Assembly: GCF_003417065.2 (NCBI RefSeq)
Contig: NZ_QVLT01000018.1
Span: 1 to 64,000 of the forward strand
DNA: 64,000 bases
From: Hymenobacter lapidiphilus
GTDB taxonomy: Bacteria; Bacteroidota; Bacteroidia; Cytophagales; Hymenobacteraceae
Direction: 5' to 3'
The position numbers were made by a program, and so were the translations under genes. Numbering within the stretch: the stretch's first letter is position 1; every line of letters starts with the position of its first letter. The notes below the pieces were generated by a model. It did no database searches. It was not told where the DNA came from and saw only the letters and a list, made by a program, of their open reading frames with translations. Below are positions 44,107-52,443 of this stretch, in pieces.

Positions 44107-44427
44107 CTACTCGGCCGCTGCGGTGGTTTTGCTGGCTACCTCGCGGGCAATGGCCGCGCGGTCGAAGCGCAGGCGTACAGCCTTATCTACTTCCACCGTC
44201 ACCGATTCTTCGCTCAGGTCCACGATTTTGCCGTGCAGTCCGCCAATGGTTACCACATGGGCACCCTTGGCCAGGTTGGCGCGGAAGTTTTTGGCGGTGG
44301 CCGTGCGCTTCTGCTGGGGCCGGATCATGAAAAAGTAAACCACTCCGGCCATGGCCACGAGGGGTAGGTATTGGATAAGACCTCCGGCACCGGCGGCGGG
44401 GACTTGCAGCAAAAGAGAAGCGAACAT
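44107..44427 (-). CDS. yajC: Preprotein translocase subunit YajC
   Basis: One membrane helix is included in LIQYLPLVAMAGVVYFFMIRPQQKR (about 18-42). Its boundary motif MIRPQQKR and the following LAKGAHVVTIGGLHGKIVDL are diagnostic. YajC associates with SecDF in the Sec translocase. The 106-residue length is normal. It lies 85 bases downstream of the DUF1573 gene, on the same strand as ybbR, and is probably co-transcribed. Confidence 0.95.
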   Translation of the reverse strand: MFASLLLQVPAAGAGGLIQYLPLVAMAGVVYFFMIRPQQKRTATAKNFRANLAKGAHVVTIGGLHGKIVDLSEESVTVEVDKAVRLRFDRAAIAREVASKTTAAAE

Positions 44428-44512
44428 AAGCGGGAGTTTCAGCGGGAGAGAGGCAGCGTTGGCAACGGCAGGGGGGAGCGGGCGCTACCGTCCGCTCCCC
44501 TCTGCCGTTGGC

Positions 44513-45040
44513 TTATTGCCGGTAGGGACCGTTCTGGCCGTCGGGCAGGATGTTGGTCTTGATGACCACTTTGTTGATGCTGGGCTGGGTGTTGGCCTGA
44601 ATAGCCACTTCCTTGTTCTGCATCCCCGTTTTGCCGTGGGCGTCGAACTGTACGTCGATAATGCCCTTCCCACCGGGCGCAATAGGCTCCTTGGTCCAGT
44701 TGGGCGTGGTGCAACCGCAGGCGGCCGTGGCGTTTTCAATAATGAGCGGCGACTTACCGGTGTTGGTAAACTCAAAGGTGGTCTTCACTACCGCGTTCGG
44801 CTGAATATCACCGAAGTCGTGGTCAGTTTTGGCAAAAGTCATGACCGGCGCGTTGGGGTTGGGCGCCTCTGTTTCCGAACTCACGTTGGGATTGTCGATG
44901 AGCGGGGCAGCCGTGGCAGCGTTGGCATCGGCAGCGGCGGCATTCATGCCCTCGGTGCCCACTTCGCCCGGGTTGTTGTTGCAGGCGCCCAACAGAAGCG
45001 CACTGGAAAGCAGCAGAGAAGAAAGCAGTGTACGTTTCAT
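44513..45040 (-). CDS. DUF1573 lipoprotein
   Basis: The ATG at 45040 gives a signal peptide with lipobox LGAC, so the product is a lipoprotein of 175 residues. After an Asn/Ala-rich linker, the DUF1573 Ig-like domain is recognisable: DHDFGDIQPNAVVKTTFEFTNTGKSPLII, ACGCTTPNW and EVAIQANTQPS. The family is widespread in Bacteroidota with unclear function. It lies upstream of yajC in the common DUF1573-yajC order. Confidence 0.9.
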   Translation of the reverse strand: MKRTLLSSLLLSSALLLGACNNNPGEVGTEGMNAAAADANAATAAPLIDNPNVSSETEAPNPNAPVMTFAKTDHDFGDIQPNAVVKTTFEFTNTGKSPLIIENATAACGCTTPNWTKEPIAPGGKGIIDVQFDAHGKTGMQNKEVAIQANTQPSINKVVIKTNILPDGQNGPYRQ

Positions 45041-45088
45041 AGGAGACTGAAAATCAAGATGAGAAGCCGATATATGGCTTCTAAAAGA

Positions 45089-45096
45089 CAAAGATA
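45089..45096 (-). promoter_or_regulatory. -7 box (TATCTTTG) for the DUF1573-yajC unit
   Basis: It is an exact TAnnTTTG match on the minus strand, 49 bases before the ATG at 45040. No clear -33 is found. Confidence 0.5.
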
Positions 45097-45256
45097 AGCA
45101 CGCTTGAGTTGCAGTAAGAAATGAGGTGGAACAACGGCCCTGTCACTCCGAAGAAGGATGAGTCAGAGTCAAATAGCTGAACACCAGCGTTCAAATGGCT
45201 TAACTTGGACTCCTTCTTCGCCGGAACGATAGGGCGAACAGCTCACCTCGCACCTC

Positions 45257-46267
45257 TTACTTCCCCAGGTTGCCGATAATGGCCTGGGTGAACTCGCTGG
45301 TAGATGCCGAGCCACCCAGGTCGCCGGTGCACTTGCTCTTGTCCTGGAGCGTCAGGTTGAGGGCTTTCTCAATCTGGTCTGCCTTGTCGTGCTGACCGAT
45401 GTAGTGCAGCATCATCAGGGCCGAGCGTAACAGGGCGGTGGGGTTGGCCTTGCCCTGGCCGGCAATGTCGGGGGCCGAGCCGTGGACGGCCTCAAAAATG
45501 GCCATGTCGTCGCCGATGTTGGCGCCAGCTACCACGCCCAGGCCGCCTACCAGGCCGGCGCACAGGTCGGAGAGGATGTCGCCGAACAGGTTGGTGGTTA
45601 CAATCACATCGAACTGCTCAGGCCGCATCACCAGCTGCATGCACATGTTGTCGATGATTTTCTCCTCATACTGAATCTGCGGAAACTCGCGGCTGGCGTC
45701 CTGGCAGGCTTCGAGCATAATGGTACCGGCCATTTTAAGGATGTTGGCTTTGTGGGCCAGCGTTACCTTTTTGCGCTTGTGCTTGGCGGCGTAAGCAAAG
45801 GCAGCCCGGCAGATTTTGCGGGCTCCCTCGCGGGTAATGCGGTTGAACGAGTCGGCAATGCCCAGCTTCTCATCGTACACCTCCAAGCCCGAGTACAGGC
45901 CCTCCGTGTTTTCGCGGAACAGCACCAAGTCGATGCCCGAATCGGCGTAGCGCGAAGCAATGCCGGCGGTAGTCAGGGACGGGCGTACGTTCTGGTAGAG
46001 GTCGTACTTCTGGCGCAGGCTCACGTTGATGCTGCGGAAACCCTTGCCCACGGGCGTTGTGATAGGGCCTTTGAGGGCCACCCGGTTTTTCTCCAGCGAG
46101 TCGAGCAGGGCCTGTGGAATAAGCTCGCCCGAGGCATCGAAGGTGGTCTGGCCCGCGTTCTGCTCCTCCCACTGCACCGGCACCTCGGCGGCGGCAAAAA
46201 TATCGGTTACTGCTTTCGTGATTTCGGGACCAATACCGTCGCCGGGGATGAGGGTGATGAGTTGCAT
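45257..46267 (-). CDS. NAD-type isocitrate dehydrogenase
   Basis: This is an isocitrate/isopropylmalate dehydrogenase-family enzyme of 336 residues, the short NAD-IDH type. GDGIGPEI starts at about residue 9. The substrate helix [19 protein letters not shown] (about 80-98) has the Ser-Asn-Arg pattern of isocitrate enzymes. [16 protein letters not shown] and [10 protein letters not shown] follow. [14 protein letters not shown] (about 268) forms the nucleotide loop. Because it lacks leucine-biosynthesis neighbours, the TCA cycle is favoured over LeuB. It has its own location between ytxH and DUF1573, on the same strand. Confidence 0.88.
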   Translation of the reverse strand: MQLITLIPGDGIGPEITKAVTDIFAAAEVPVQWEEQNAGQTTFDASGELIPQALLDSLEKNRVALKGPITTPVGKGFRSINVSLRQKYDLYQNVRPSLTTAGIASRYADSGIDLVLFRENTEGLYSGLEVYDEKLGIADSFNRITREGARKICRAAFAYAAKHKRKKVTLAHKANILKMAGTIMLEACQDASREFPQIQYEEKIIDNMCMQLVMRPEQFDVIVTTNLFGDILSDLCAGLVGGLGVVAGANIGDDMAIFEAVHGSAPDIAGQGKANPTALLRSALMMLHYIGQHDKADQIEKALNLTLQDKSKCTGDLGGSASTSEFTQAIIGNLGK

Positions 46268-46369
46268 TGCGTGGAAGAGTTGATGGTTTGAAGGGCGGCC
46301 CGGCCGCTCGGAGCAGCAGTAGCGGGAACGTTTCCGTAAAGGTACCGATACCGAAGCGGAGCGGGCAAC

Positions 46370-46417
46370 GAAAAGTGCCGAAGCCCCGACAGTTGCGTCA
46401 GTTCTCCGGCACTTTTC
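46370..46417. terminator. Hairpin between isocitrate dehydrogenase and ytxH
   Basis: An 11-bp perfect stem GAAAAGTGCCG/CGGCACTTTTC (46370-46380 with 46407-46417) has T-rich ends and could stop the ytxH transcript. Confidence 0.6.
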
Positions 46418-46489
46418 TGAACAGAAACAACAAAAAAGCAGAAAGCATCCGCAACGGTGCGCCGGATATCCGGTGCGTGGTAGAGCTGC

Positions 46490-46801
46490 TTACAGCGTTT
46501 TACGCGAGTTAATCTGGTCGATGAGCTGGTCGACGTCGCCCAGCAGCTGTTCGGCCTTGCTCTTGGCATCCTGAATTACGCGCTGGCCCTCGCTCTTGGC
46601 CGAGCTGGGCCCTTGGTCGGAGCGGCTCGTTACGAGGTTTTCGGTGAGGTCGGCCAGGGTTTCGCGGTACTTTTCGAGCTGGTAGCTGAGCCAGCTACGG
46701 GTTTCGCGGCCCTTTTCGGGGGCATATAACAGGCCAACCACGGCCCCGGTGAGGGCGCCGCCGGCAAAGCAGAGAATACCAGTAGTGGTTTTGCTACTCA
46801 T
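46490..46801 (-). CDS. YtxH domain-containing protein
   Basis: The ATG at 46801 (MSSKTTTGILCF) is chosen. A single hydrophobic N-terminal segment with glycine spacing (GILCFAGGALTGAVVGLLYAPEKGRETR) is the YtxH signature. The C-terminal part is an amphipathic, charged helix (about residues 50-100) likely to form a coiled coil. The family is linked to general stress in Gram-positive bacteria; its role here is unknown. It is on the same strand as nusB upstream. Confidence 0.85.
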   Translation of the reverse strand: MSSKTTTGILCFAGGALTGAVVGLLYAPEKGRETRSWLSYQLEKYRETLADLTENLVTSRSDQGPSSAKSEGQRVIQDAKSKAEQLLGDVDQLIDQINSRKTL

Positions 46802-46967
46802 GGGAGAGGTGAGTACGGGGAGGTGGAAAGGAATATTAGCTATAAGTACGCAGATGAGTAGGGAGTAGTTGGCATAAGACACGAGTACAAAGACGCGGGA
46901 GGTGAGACAGCGATTCGCCCTAACGGAGCATCCGTCTTACTTCTCATGTCTTTGTACCCGTATCTGA

Positions 46968-48152
46968 CTACTGATTGTCCAGCAAACCGCGGCCCGACTT
47001 GCGGATGGCGCCGCTGGCCGTCAGGTCCTGGGCCAGCTTGTCGAGGATGCCGTTGACGAACTGCTTGCTTTTAGGCGTGCTGTAGTTCTTGCTGATCTCG
47101 ATGTACTCGTTGATGGTCACCTTTACTGGGATGGCCCGGAACAGGTGCATCTCGCAGAGCGCCATTTTCAGCAGAATCTTGTCCGTCAGGGCCACGCGGT
47201 CTACGTCCCAGTTCTGCGACGAGTCGGCAATAAGCTGCTCGTACTGCGCGTCGTCGGCCAGCGTCTGCTGGTAGAGGCTCTCGGCAAACTCCTTGTCCTC
47301 GGCCCAGTTGGCCGACAGCGACATGAGCACCATATTCTCGTCGGCGGCCTCGTCGAGCATCTTCACCGTTTTGATAACCAGGTTCTTCACCACTGAGCGG
47401 TTTTCCTCCCAGTTCTGGTCGTCCTCCTCAATGTACTCGGGCAGGGCCGTGCCCTTAAACACGAACTCCTTGTAGAGGTGCTTGAGCATTTCCTGGTCTT
47501 CGGCGTAGCTGCCGGCTGGGGCGGCCAGATAGCTCAGCAGCGCGGGGTCCTGCTTCATCTCATTGCGCCAGGCTGCCCGCAGCGCGTCCAGCTCAGGCTG
47601 GCCGTGCCACTTCTGGTTGCGCCGGATGGTCAGATCCTGCAGCTGCAGGTTCTCCATGAGCTTGATGAGGGCCTGGTTTTCCGAGAGCCGGGTGGTGTCG
47701 AGCAACGGCTCCGGAGAGGCCGTCAGCCGCCGCGAGTCGCGGCCACGCTCCTGCTGCAGTATCTGCAGCAGCACCTCCGGAATGTTGAGCAGGTGCAGAT
47801 ACTGGTCATGAATGCCCTCGGCCCCGCTCACCAGCTGGCCGGCATAGTACACCTTGTCCTTGGCTACGGCCTTCTGGTAGAACTTGATGGCCTCCTGCAC
47901 CGCGTCGTTCACGTCGGCATCGTCGGTCGGCTCCGGGGTTTCGCCCGATTTGTGCCACTCCTTGAAGATAACCTCGCCCATCTTGCGCTGGCCTTGCAGC
48001 AGCTTGCGGTCGGGGGCTTCAGCCGCCGTCAGGTCGGGTAGGAAGGCTTCCGCAATCCGCTCAAGAGCCAAAGAATAATCGGACCCGACGGCCTGATGGT
48101 AGGCGTACAGGGCCTGCATGACCTTGATGCGGAGCGTGCGACGGTTGAGCAT
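46968..48152 (-). CDS. nusB: Transcription antitermination factor NusB, long form
   Basis: NusB binds boxA RNA with S10 and supports rRNA antitermination. The N-terminus MLNRRTLRIKVMQALYAYHQAVG and the C-terminal VALTDKILLKMALCEMHLF, VTINEYIEISKNYSTPKSKQFVNGILDKL match the NusB helical fold. Between them lie about 200 extra residues. The result is 394 aa against about 140 for E. coli NusB. Long NusB forms are known in Bacteroidota. The extra region is acidic and helical. It is followed by ytxH and then isocitrate dehydrogenase. Confidence 0.9.
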   Translation of the reverse strand: MLNRRTLRIKVMQALYAYHQAVGSDYSLALERIAEAFLPDLTAAEAPDRKLLQGQRKMGEVIFKEWHKSGETPEPTDDADVNDAVQEAIKFYQKAVAKDKVYYAGQLVSGAEGIHDQYLHLLNIPEVLLQILQQERGRDSRRLTASPEPLLDTTRLSENQALIKLMENLQLQDLTIRRNQKWHGQPELDALRAAWRNEMKQDPALLSYLAAPAGSYAEDQEMLKHLYKEFVFKGTALPEYIEEDDQNWEENRSVVKNLVIKTVKMLDEAADENMVLMSLSANWAEDKEFAESLYQQTLADDAQYEQLIADSSQNWDVDRVALTDKILLKMALCEMHLFRAIPVKVTINEYIEISKNYSTPKSKQFVNGILDKLAQDLTASGAIRKSGRGLLDNQ

Positions 48153-48168
48153 TGGGTAGAATTGGTTT

Positions 48169-48244
48169 AGAGCTTGGTAATCTGTGCATAGTGCTTAGGC
48201 TGTTCTATTGAGTCCTAAGCACTATGCACAAATCACTAAGCTCT
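48169..48244. repeat. Single inverted repeat between nusB and leucine dehydrogenase
   Basis: A perfect 17-bp pair TGTGCATAGTGCTTAGG (48183-48199 with 48214-48230) is surrounded by AGAGCTT/AAGCTCT (48169-48175 with 48238-48244). It lies four bases before the leucine dehydrogenase stop, so it can terminate that gene. Confidence 0.8.
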
Positions 48245-48249
48245 AAAAA

Positions 48250-49341
48250 TTAATAAGTGGATTTTACCTTGCCGATGGCGGCGATGCGCTCTTCGGCCTG
48301 GCGGGTGGCGGCGGCCTGTGGGTGGCTGCCTTCCTGCTCGGCCTTGGCCAGCACCTGCGTGGTGATGTCGTAAATTTTCTCGGTCTGGATGAGGGCTGCC
48401 TCGCGGTTGCCGCCCACTACTTCCGAGTACACGTTGATGAGACCGCCGGCGTTGATGAGGAAGTCGGGGGCGTACACGATGCCGCGCTTCACCAGCTCGG
48501 GACCGTGGATGTTCTCATCGGCCAGCTGGTTGTTGGCGCAGCCGGCCACTACCTGGCACTTCAGGCGCGGAATGGTATCGGAGTTGAGCGTAGCACCCAG
48601 CGCGCAGGGCGAGTAGATGTCCACGTCCTGGTCGTAGATGTCGTTGAGGCCGACCATCTGGGCACCGAAGCGGTTGGCCGCGTCGAGGGCCCGGTCTTCA
48701 TAATAGTCGCTCACGATGAGCTGAGCGCCTTCTTTCTGCAGATATTCCAGCAGGTAGGTGCCCACATGGCCCATGCCCTGCACGGCAATGCGCTTGCCGG
48801 CCAGCGAGTCGGAGCCGAAAGCGCGCTTGGCGGCGGCTTTCATACCCATGTAGGTACCGTACGCCGTTACGGGCGAAGGGTCGCCGCTGCCGCCCATGCT
48901 CTCGGGCAGGCCCGAAACGTGCTTGGTTTCCATCCGGATGAACTCCATGTCGCGGGTGGTCATGTTCACATCTTCGGCCGTAATGTACTTACCGTTGAGG
49001 TTCTGCACGAAGCGGCCGAATTTGCGCAGCAGCGCCTCGGTTTTCATGGTGGCGGCGTCGCCGATGATGACGGCCTTGCCACCGCCCAGGTTCAGGCCCG
49101 AAATGGCTGCCTTGTAGGTCATGCCGCGGCTTAGGCGCAGCACGTCGTTCAGGGCTTCGGCGTCGGAGGCGTAGTGCCACATGCGGGTACCGCCCAGCGC
49201 AGGGCCGAGTACGGTGTTATGAATGCCGATGATGGCCTTCAGGCCGGTTTCGTGGTCGTGGCAGTACACTACCTGCTCGTGCTGGAACTCGGCAATCTGT
49301 CCGAAAATGGAGGCCTCGGTTACTACTTGCGTTTCAACCAT
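48250..49341 (-). CDS. Leucine dehydrogenase-like (Glu/Leu/Phe/Val dehydrogenase family)
   Basis: The 363-residue protein has the short form of the family, as in leucine and phenylalanine dehydrogenases. GPALGGTRMWHY is near residue 45, the catalytic Lys region MTYKAAISGLNLGGGKAVI near 75-95, and the Rossmann motif VQGMGHVGTYLLEYL near 190. It oxidatively deaminates branched-chain amino acids with NAD in studied relatives. It is the third family member in this window. The gene stands by itself, with a -7-like box (TACTTTTG, 49524-49531, minus) far upstream. Confidence 0.88.
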   Translation of the reverse strand: MVETQVVTEASIFGQIAEFQHEQVVYCHDHETGLKAIIGIHNTVLGPALGGTRMWHYASDAEALNDVLRLSRGMTYKAAISGLNLGGGKAVIIGDAATMKTEALLRKFGRFVQNLNGKYITAEDVNMTTRDMEFIRMETKHVSGLPESMGGSGDPSPVTAYGTYMGMKAAAKRAFGSDSLAGKRIAVQGMGHVGTYLLEYLQKEGAQLIVSDYYEDRALDAANRFGAQMVGLNDIYDQDVDIYSPCALGATLNSDTIPRLKCQVVAGCANNQLADENIHGPELVKRGIVYAPDFLINAGGLINVYSEVVGGNREAALIQTEKIYDITTQVLAKAEQEGSHPQAAATRQAEERIAAIGKVKSTY

Positions 49342-49744
49342 AACGTGGGGGAGATGGAAAATGGGTGGGTGGGAAGGGGAGGATTGGCGTACCTTCGCGG
49401 TGGTTGCGGCCCGCTGCCAACGCCCGGCAGTCGTTAAACGATTGGTAACGCCTTGTGGCTGTTTTCCCTTCGCTCAATGAACGCCCCGCGCGGCTCCGGC
49501 CCGATGCCCCCGCAATTCGGGTGCAAAAGTACGCCGATTTGCGGGAGTTTAGAAGTTAGAAATTACGGTACGGGTAGAGGCGCACTATTTTGCGTATCGT
49601 CGTTGCGGATGTTGCTCGTACTATATAGGTCGTGCAACGGACGCAAAATAGGGCATCTCTACGCCGGTCAGATAACCCAATGAAACCCTTTCCGCGTTTT
49701 CTGGCTTTCTAACTTCCTGTTGCCAAACTTTTCAATTCCGCCTA
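49342..49744. other. Divergent intergenic region with an inverted repeat
   Basis: This 400-base gap separates the leucine-dehydrogenase gene from the ABC half-transporter. It contains the repeat at 49574-49662 (listed separately) and a minus-strand -7 box at 49524-49531. No gene or RNA is evident in the remainder. Confidence 0.5.
49574..49662. repeat. Inverted repeat of the GTAGAG...CTCTAC type
   Basis: The left arm (GTAGAG 49574-49579; ACTATTTTGCGT 49584-49595) pairs with ACGCAAAATAG (49641-49651) and CTCTAC (49657-49662). It differs in sequence from the GTCAT family. Confidence 0.65.
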
Positions 49745-51529
49745 GTGCCCGCACTCTCCGCAACCAACAAATACCTGCTGCGCTACAAATGGCACTTCCT
49801 TGGGGGCGTGCTGTTTGTGGGCCTGAGCACGCTGCTGGCCATCTTCCCGGCCCAGATTGTGCGCTACGCCTTCGATCTGGTAGGCGAGGGCATAGACCTC
49901 TACCACCTCTACGGCGGTACCCGCGCTCAAACGCAGGTCTACGAGCTGTTCGGGCGCAACGTGCTGCTCTACGCACTGCTGATTCTGGCCATGGCGCTAC
50001 TACGGGGCATCTTCCTGTTTTTCATGCGCCAGACACTCATCGTGATGAGCCGGCTGGTGGAAAACGACCAGAAGAACGAAATTTATCAGCATTACCAGAG
50101 CCTGCCACTGAGCTTCTACCGCCGCCACAGCACCGGCGACCTGATGTCGCGCATTTCGGAAGATGTGGGCCGGGTGCGTATGTATATCGGGCCGGCCATC
50201 ATGTATTTTATGCAGCTCGTGCTGCTGTTCGTGCTCATCGTGCCGCTCATGCTCATGGTGAACGTGAAGCTGACGCTTTACACGTTGCTGCCGCTGCCGG
50301 TACTCAGCGTGAGCATTTTCTACGTCAATAACATCATCCAGCGCAAATCCGACGAAATTCAACGCTCGCTCTCGGGCATGACGACTTTCGTGCAGGAGGC
50401 CTTTTCGGGTATCCGGGTCATCAAGTCGTTCGTGCGCGAGCAGGACTCGCACCGGCAGTTCACGGCGGCTTCCAACGAGTACAAGGAAAAGTCGCTGAGC
50501 CTGAATTTCGTCAACTCGCTATTTTTCCCCCTGATTCTGTTTCTGGTGGGCCTGAGCACGATTATTACTGTGTGGGTAGGCGGCCAGGAAGTGATTCGGG
50601 GCACGATTACCACCGGCAGCATTGCCGAGTTTCTGATTTACGTGAACCTGCTCACCTGGCCCGTTACGGCTCTGGGCTGGACTTCCTCGCTCGTGCAGCG
50701 CGCCGAGGCTTCGCAGGCCCGCATCAACGAGTTTCTGGACCAGAAAACGGATATCGTCTCGCGCCAGAACATTGAGCTGGACATCAAGGGCGACATTGCT
50801 TTCGAGCACGTTTCCTTCACCTACCCCGACACCGGCATCCAGGCTTTGCGCGACGTGTCGTTCCGCATCCGGCCGGGCCAGACGCTAGCCGTTATCGGCA
50901 ACACCGGCTCGGGCAAAAGCACCGTGGCGGCCCTGCTCTCGCGCCTTTATGACGTCACCGAGGGGAGCATCAGCGTCGATAACGTGGATGTGCGCGACCT
51001 GGCCCTCACCTCGCTGCGCAGCCAGATTGGCTACGTACCCCAGGACGTGTTTCTGTTTTCCGATTCCATTCGCAATAACATCAACTTCGGTCTCGATGAG
51101 CCCGACGAGGCCCGGATGCTGCAAGCCGCCCGCGACGCGAACGTGTACAACAACATCATCGACTTCCCGCAGGGCTTCGATACCAAGCTCGGCGAGCGGG
51201 GCATTACGCTTTCGGGCGGGCAGAAGCAGCGCGTCAGCATTGCCCGGGCCCTGGTGAAGGAACCCAAAATCCTGATTCTGGACGACGCCCTCTCGGCCGT
51301 GGATACCGACACCGAAAACGCCATTCTGGGGGCGTTGCAGCGCATCATGCACAACCGCACCAGCCTCATCATCAGCCACCGTGTGAGCTCGGTAAAGCTG
51401 GCCGACGAAATCCTGGTGCTCGACGACGGCCAGATTGTGCAGCACGGCACCCACGAAGTCCTCATGCGCGACGAGCAGGGCCTCTACCGCGCCCTCTACG
51501 AGCGGCAGCTCCAGAGCGAAGAAGCGTAG
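49745..51529 (+). CDS. ABC exporter half, MdlA-like (degenerate catalytic site)
   Basis: This is an inner-membrane ABC exporter with one six-helix membrane domain (about 1-320) and one ATPase domain. It starts with GTG. Walker A is GNTGSGKST (about 384), the signature is LSGGQKQR (about 488) and Walker B reads ILILDDALSAVD (about 508). The residue after the Walker B Asp is Asp, not the catalytic Glu. That pattern, LSGGQ with LDDALS, is seen in MdlA, BmrC and similar halves of heterodimeric exporters. Its likely partner is the gene at 54146-55906. The substrate is unknown. Confidence 0.9.
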   Translation: MPALSATNKYLLRYKWHFLGGVLFVGLSTLLAIFPAQIVRYAFDLVGEGIDLYHLYGGTRAQTQVYELFGRNVLLYALLILAMALLRGIFLFFMRQTLIVMSRLVENDQKNEIYQHYQSLPLSFYRRHSTGDLMSRISEDVGRVRMYIGPAIMYFMQLVLLFVLIVPLMLMVNVKLTLYTLLPLPVLSVSIFYVNNIIQRKSDEIQRSLSGMTTFVQEAFSGIRVIKSFVREQDSHRQFTAASNEYKEKSLSLNFVNSLFFPLILFLVGLSTIITVWVGGQEVIRGTITTGSIAEFLIYVNLLTWPVTALGWTSSLVQRAEASQARINEFLDQKTDIVSRQNIELDIKGDIAFEHVSFTYPDTGIQALRDVSFRIRPGQTLAVIGNTGSGKSTVAALLSRLYDVTEGSISVDNVDVRDLALTSLRSQIGYVPQDVFLFSDSIRNNINFGLDEPDEARMLQAARDANVYNNIIDFPQGFDTKLGERGITLSGGQKQRVSIARALVKEPKILILDDALSAVDTDTENAILGALQRIMHNRTSLIISHRVSSVKLADEILVLDDGQIVQHGTHEVLMRDEQGLYRALYERQLQSEEA

Positions 51530-51539
51530 GGGGTAAAGA

Positions 51540-51636
51540 GTAAGTCAAAGAGAAAAGGTCAAAAGTAAAAGCCGTTGAATATTGGCGCTTGGCCCATTCA
51601 ACGGCTTTTACTTTTGACCTATTCTCTTTGACTTAC
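51540..51636. repeat. Very long near-perfect hairpin (41-bp arms)
   Basis: Arms 51540-51580 and 51596-51636 match at 40 of 41 positions with a 15-base centre. The arms are rich in AAAG/CTTT. The hairpin lies between convergent genes, 11 bases after one stop and six before the other, so it probably ends transcription on both strands. Confidence 0.85.
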
Positions 51637-51641
51637 AGAAG

Positions 51642-52037
51642 CTACTGCCCCAGAATCACGCGCTTCATGCCACGCCGCTCGCCGGCCACGCACTTCACGA
51701 TGTAGGCGCCGCGGGGCAGGTTGGCCACGCTGAGCACCACCGCCGACTCGCCGGCCAGCAGCACGTCGCGGGTGATGACGGGGCGGCCATCGATACCGTT
51801 GACCTCGATGCGGGTAGGGCCGGTGGCGTCGGTGCGCACGGTCAGGGCGTTGGTAACGGGGTTGAGGTCGAGCCGCAACTTCAGGGCCTCGTTATGAGCC
51901 GCCGGCGTCTCCATCTTGTTGGTAATCAGGGCCGGGGGAGCCGCGGCTACGGTGGTAGCGGCCGGGGCCTGGGCCCGCGCTACGGAGCCAACCGCCAGCA
52001 ACGCCAGCAGGCAAACCAGGAAAGTAAAGGTTTTCAT
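51642..52037 (-). CDS. Small secreted protein consisting mainly of a T9SS-like C-terminal domain
   Basis: A signal peptide (MKTFTFLVCLLALLAVGSVARAQ) and an Ala/Thr-rich spacer of about 25 residues precede a beta domain of about 80 residues (54-131). Its pattern resembles type IX (Por) sorting domains: LRLDLNPVTNALTVRT, then IEVNGIDGRPVITRDVL, LSVANLPRGAYIVKCV and GMKRVILGQ at the very end. The usual opening PNP is replaced by NPV. Normally such a domain is at the end of a large cargo protein; here there is no cargo. It may be a stand-alone surface protein or a relic. Confidence 0.7.
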   Translation of the reverse strand: MKTFTFLVCLLALLAVGSVARAQAPAATTVAAAPPALITNKMETPAAHNEALKLRLDLNPVTNALTVRTDATGPTRIEVNGIDGRPVITRDVLLAGESAVVLSVANLPRGAYIVKCVAGERRGMKRVILGQ

Positions 52038-52271
52038 AGACGTGCTGAAAAACGAGGTTCAATGCGGGCAGGGAAGATACGATGAACACCCCTGCTACCG
52101 GTTTTGCCGGCCTAAAAGTAAGCCGCCAATGCTGGACAAGAAGCGCGCCAAACCAACTTTATTTGGCGGCCGTTGCTTTCGCAGTAGGAGACAATCAACA
52201 CGCAAACAGTTGCATAAAGGGTTTCACTGGCAACAGGCCCCGCTCAGGCGCAAGAAAAACCGCGGGTTTGC

Positions 52272-52303
52272 TTGCATCATAGCCACCGGTAGCCTTACCT
52301 TTG
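52272..52303 (+). promoter_or_regulatory. Promoter for tRNA-Pro(GGG)
   Basis: A TTG (52272-52274) and TACCTTTG (52296-52303) are separated by 21 bases. The -7 box is exact and ends 13 bases before the tRNA, as at the initiator tRNA. Confidence 0.55.
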
Positions 52304-52316
52304 CCTCATCATTCAT

Positions 52317-52390
52317 CGGGGTGTAGCGTAGCCTGGTATCGCGCCAGCATGGGGTGCTGGAGGTCGTAGGTTCGAATCCTGCCACTCCGA
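52317..52390 (+). tRNA. tRNA-Pro (GGG)
   Basis: The acceptor CGGGGTG/CACTCCG pairs with one G-T. The anticodon stem CCAGC/GCTGG has loop ATGGGGT, anticodon GGG. The T arm is GTAGGTTCGAATCCTGC. No CCA is encoded. Confidence 0.93.
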
Positions 52391-52410
52391 CGACGAATGT
52401 TTTTCGATTA

Positions 52411-52443
52411 AGCCTCCGGGAACCCCACCCGGAGGCTTTTTTT
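52411..52443 (+). terminator. Terminator between the two tRNA-Pro genes
   Basis: The stem AGCCTCCGGG/CCCGGAGGCT (52411-52420 with 52428-52437) is followed by a T run. Confidence 0.9.
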
